A stretch of 5,688 bases of DNA. It comes from Clostridiaceae bacterium. GTDB lineage: Bacteria > Bacillota > Clostridia > Lachnospirales > Lachnospiraceae. Position 1 is the first letter of the stretch. Each line of letters begins with the position of its first letter. The translations under genes were made by a program, and so were the position numbers. The stretch covers positions 1-5,688 of the forward strand of contig JAGZXV010000276.1 of assembly GCA_018378255.1 (NCBI GenBank). The letters are read 5' to 3'. Shown piece by piece: positions 5,138 through 5,688 of the stretch. The notes beneath the pieces were generated by a model. It was not told the DNA's origin. It worked only from the letters and a program-made list of their open reading frames with translations, and searched no databases.

Positions 5138-5173
5138 CAGGACCTGTTTGAAAAATGGGTCCGGCTGTTTTTT
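5138..5173 (+). terminator. terminator-like hairpin in the kinase leader, possible attenuator
   Basis: CAGGACC (5138-5144) pairs with GGTCC-GG-CTG (5158-5167, with a two-base GG bulge), closing a 13-nt loop, and is followed directly by six T residues (5168-5173). This is the form of an intrinsic terminator reading rightward. It lies 9 nt before the kinase RBS, so if the promoter is upstream the hairpin would interrupt kinase transcription. An alternative pairing of CCTGT (5143-5147) with ACAGG (5181-5185) would break it and cover part of the RBS. No known riboswitch or antiterminator site was recognised. Confidence 0.5.
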
Positions 5174-5196
5174 GAAAATGACAGGAGGAACATATT

Positions 5197-5688
5197 ATGG
5201 GACTTAATAAAGAAGACTTAGTAAAAGCAATCCGGCAGGGCCATACCTCCCTGGGAATCGAGCTGGGGTCCACACGCATTAAAGCGGTGCTGACCGGGCC
5301 GGATCATACCCCAATTGCATCAGGCAGCCATGACTGGGAAAACAGATATGAAAATCATATCTGGACTTATACTTTGGAAGATATCTGGAAGGGAATCCAG
5401 GACAGCTACAGCGCCATGGCCCGGGAAGTGATGGAATTGTATGAGACGCCGCTCACCACCATCGGCTCCATTGGTTTCAGCGCTATGATGCATGGATATA
5501 TGGCGTTTGATAAAGAGGGCGGTTTGCTGGCGCCGTTCCGTACATGGAGAAATACCATAACAGAAGAAGCGTCTGTTAAACTGACGGAACTGTTTCGCTA
5601 TCCAATTCCCCAGAGGTGGAGCATTGCCCACCTGTACCAGGCCATGTTAAACGGGGAAATGCATGTGGCGTCCATTCATTTTCAGACC
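5197..5688 (+). CDS. FGGY-family carbohydrate kinase, N-terminal part (cut by window edge)
   Basis: The frame is open from ATG 5197 to the window end, giving 164 residues of a family that is usually about 500 long. AGGAGG at 5183-5188 lies 8 nt before the start. Residues 18-31 (SLGIELGSTRIKAV) are the phosphate-1 loop of the ASKHA/FGGY fold. IGFSAMMHGYMAFDKEG, about 93-109, corresponds to the substrate-binding segment that reads GLSGQMHG in xylulokinase, followed by FRTWRNT where xylulokinase has the W-N-D motif. The enzyme would phosphorylate a pentose or related sugar with ATP in the cytoplasm. The departures from xylulokinase point to a distinct clostridial subgroup, possibly ribulokinase-like in arabinose use; the substrate cannot be fixed without the C-terminal half and the downstream genes. 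Confidence 0.9.
   Translation, partial: MGLNKEDLVKAIRQGHTSLGIELGSTRIKAVLTGPDHTPIASGSHDWENRYENHIWTYTLEDIWKGIQDSYSAMAREVMELYETPLTTIGSIGFSAMMHGYMAFDKEGGLLAPFRTWRNTITEEASVKLTELFRYPIPQRWSIAHLYQAMLNGEMHVASIHFQT

Larger units (their letters stand above)
4836..5196. other. 361-bp divergent regulatory region between deacetylase and kinase
   Basis: No gene is supported here. It must hold promoters for both the leftward deacetylase and the rightward kinase. Visible structure: a CGTATCAA direct repeat near the deacetylase; a GCCGG-A-CCGGC inverted repeat at 5006-5016; a 10-bp inverted repeat at 5027-5073; AACTG-AAAG-CAGTT at 5092-5105; and a terminator-like hairpin at 5138-5173. Only a weak plus-strand promoter candidate was found (TGTACA at 5087-5092, 17-bp spacer, TAGACT at 5110-5115). 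No clear sigma-A promoter was found for the deacetylase. Confidence 0.6.

Noticed and set aside
5320..5631. 103-codon minus-strand frame
   Set aside because: Antisense to the FGGY kinase, which has a perfect RBS and recognisable motifs.

Overview
The window looks like chromosomal DNA from a low-to-moderate GC Gram-positive anaerobe of the Clostridia, most likely Lachnospiraceae-like. The reasons are strong AGGAGG ribosome binding sites about 8 nt before starts, AT-rich sigma-A-type promoters, a membrane-anchored NodB deacetylase with a long Ser/Thr/Glu linker, and a sugar kinase with the clostridial GIELGSTRIKAVL opening. This placement is inferred from style, not from a database match. I see no CRISPR array, tRNA, rRNA, transposase or phage gene.

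Layout. Positions 1-63 may be the last 20 codons of a rightward gene. Positions 64-294 are non-coding and hold a long palindromic hairpin (copy 1) and a GC-richer tract. A leftward three-gene operon follows, read from high to low coordinates: a 171-aa protein probably of the tubby/LURP-one fold (1457-1972), then two short chromate-transporter-family (CHR) proteins (854-1432 and 295-867) that overlap by 14 bp. Diverging from it is a LysR-type regulator (2105-3019) with a well-formed promoter and two AT-rich palindromes. This is the classic geometry of a LysR regulator controlling its divergent operon, so the four genes probably form one module whose transported substrate is an oxyanion or other anion not determined here.

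Next come a 100-aa two-helix membrane protein (3128-3430, rightward) and a membrane-anchored polysaccharide deacetylase (3510-4835, leftward). These two converge on hairpin copy 2, a near-identical relative of copy 1 that carries a compensatory base-pair change. A 361-bp non-coding region (4836-5196) separates the deacetylase from a divergent FGGY-family sugar kinase that runs off the right edge (5197-5688). That region holds several inverted and direct repeats and, just before the kinase RBS, a terminator-like hairpin that could act as an attenuator.

Most interesting points: the paired dispersed hairpin with covariation; the LysR/LURP-like/split CHR module; the two palindromes 21 bp apart at the LysR promoter, with the core of one repeated just upstream of the first CHR gene; and the kinase leader hairpin. 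None by itself proves a new system.
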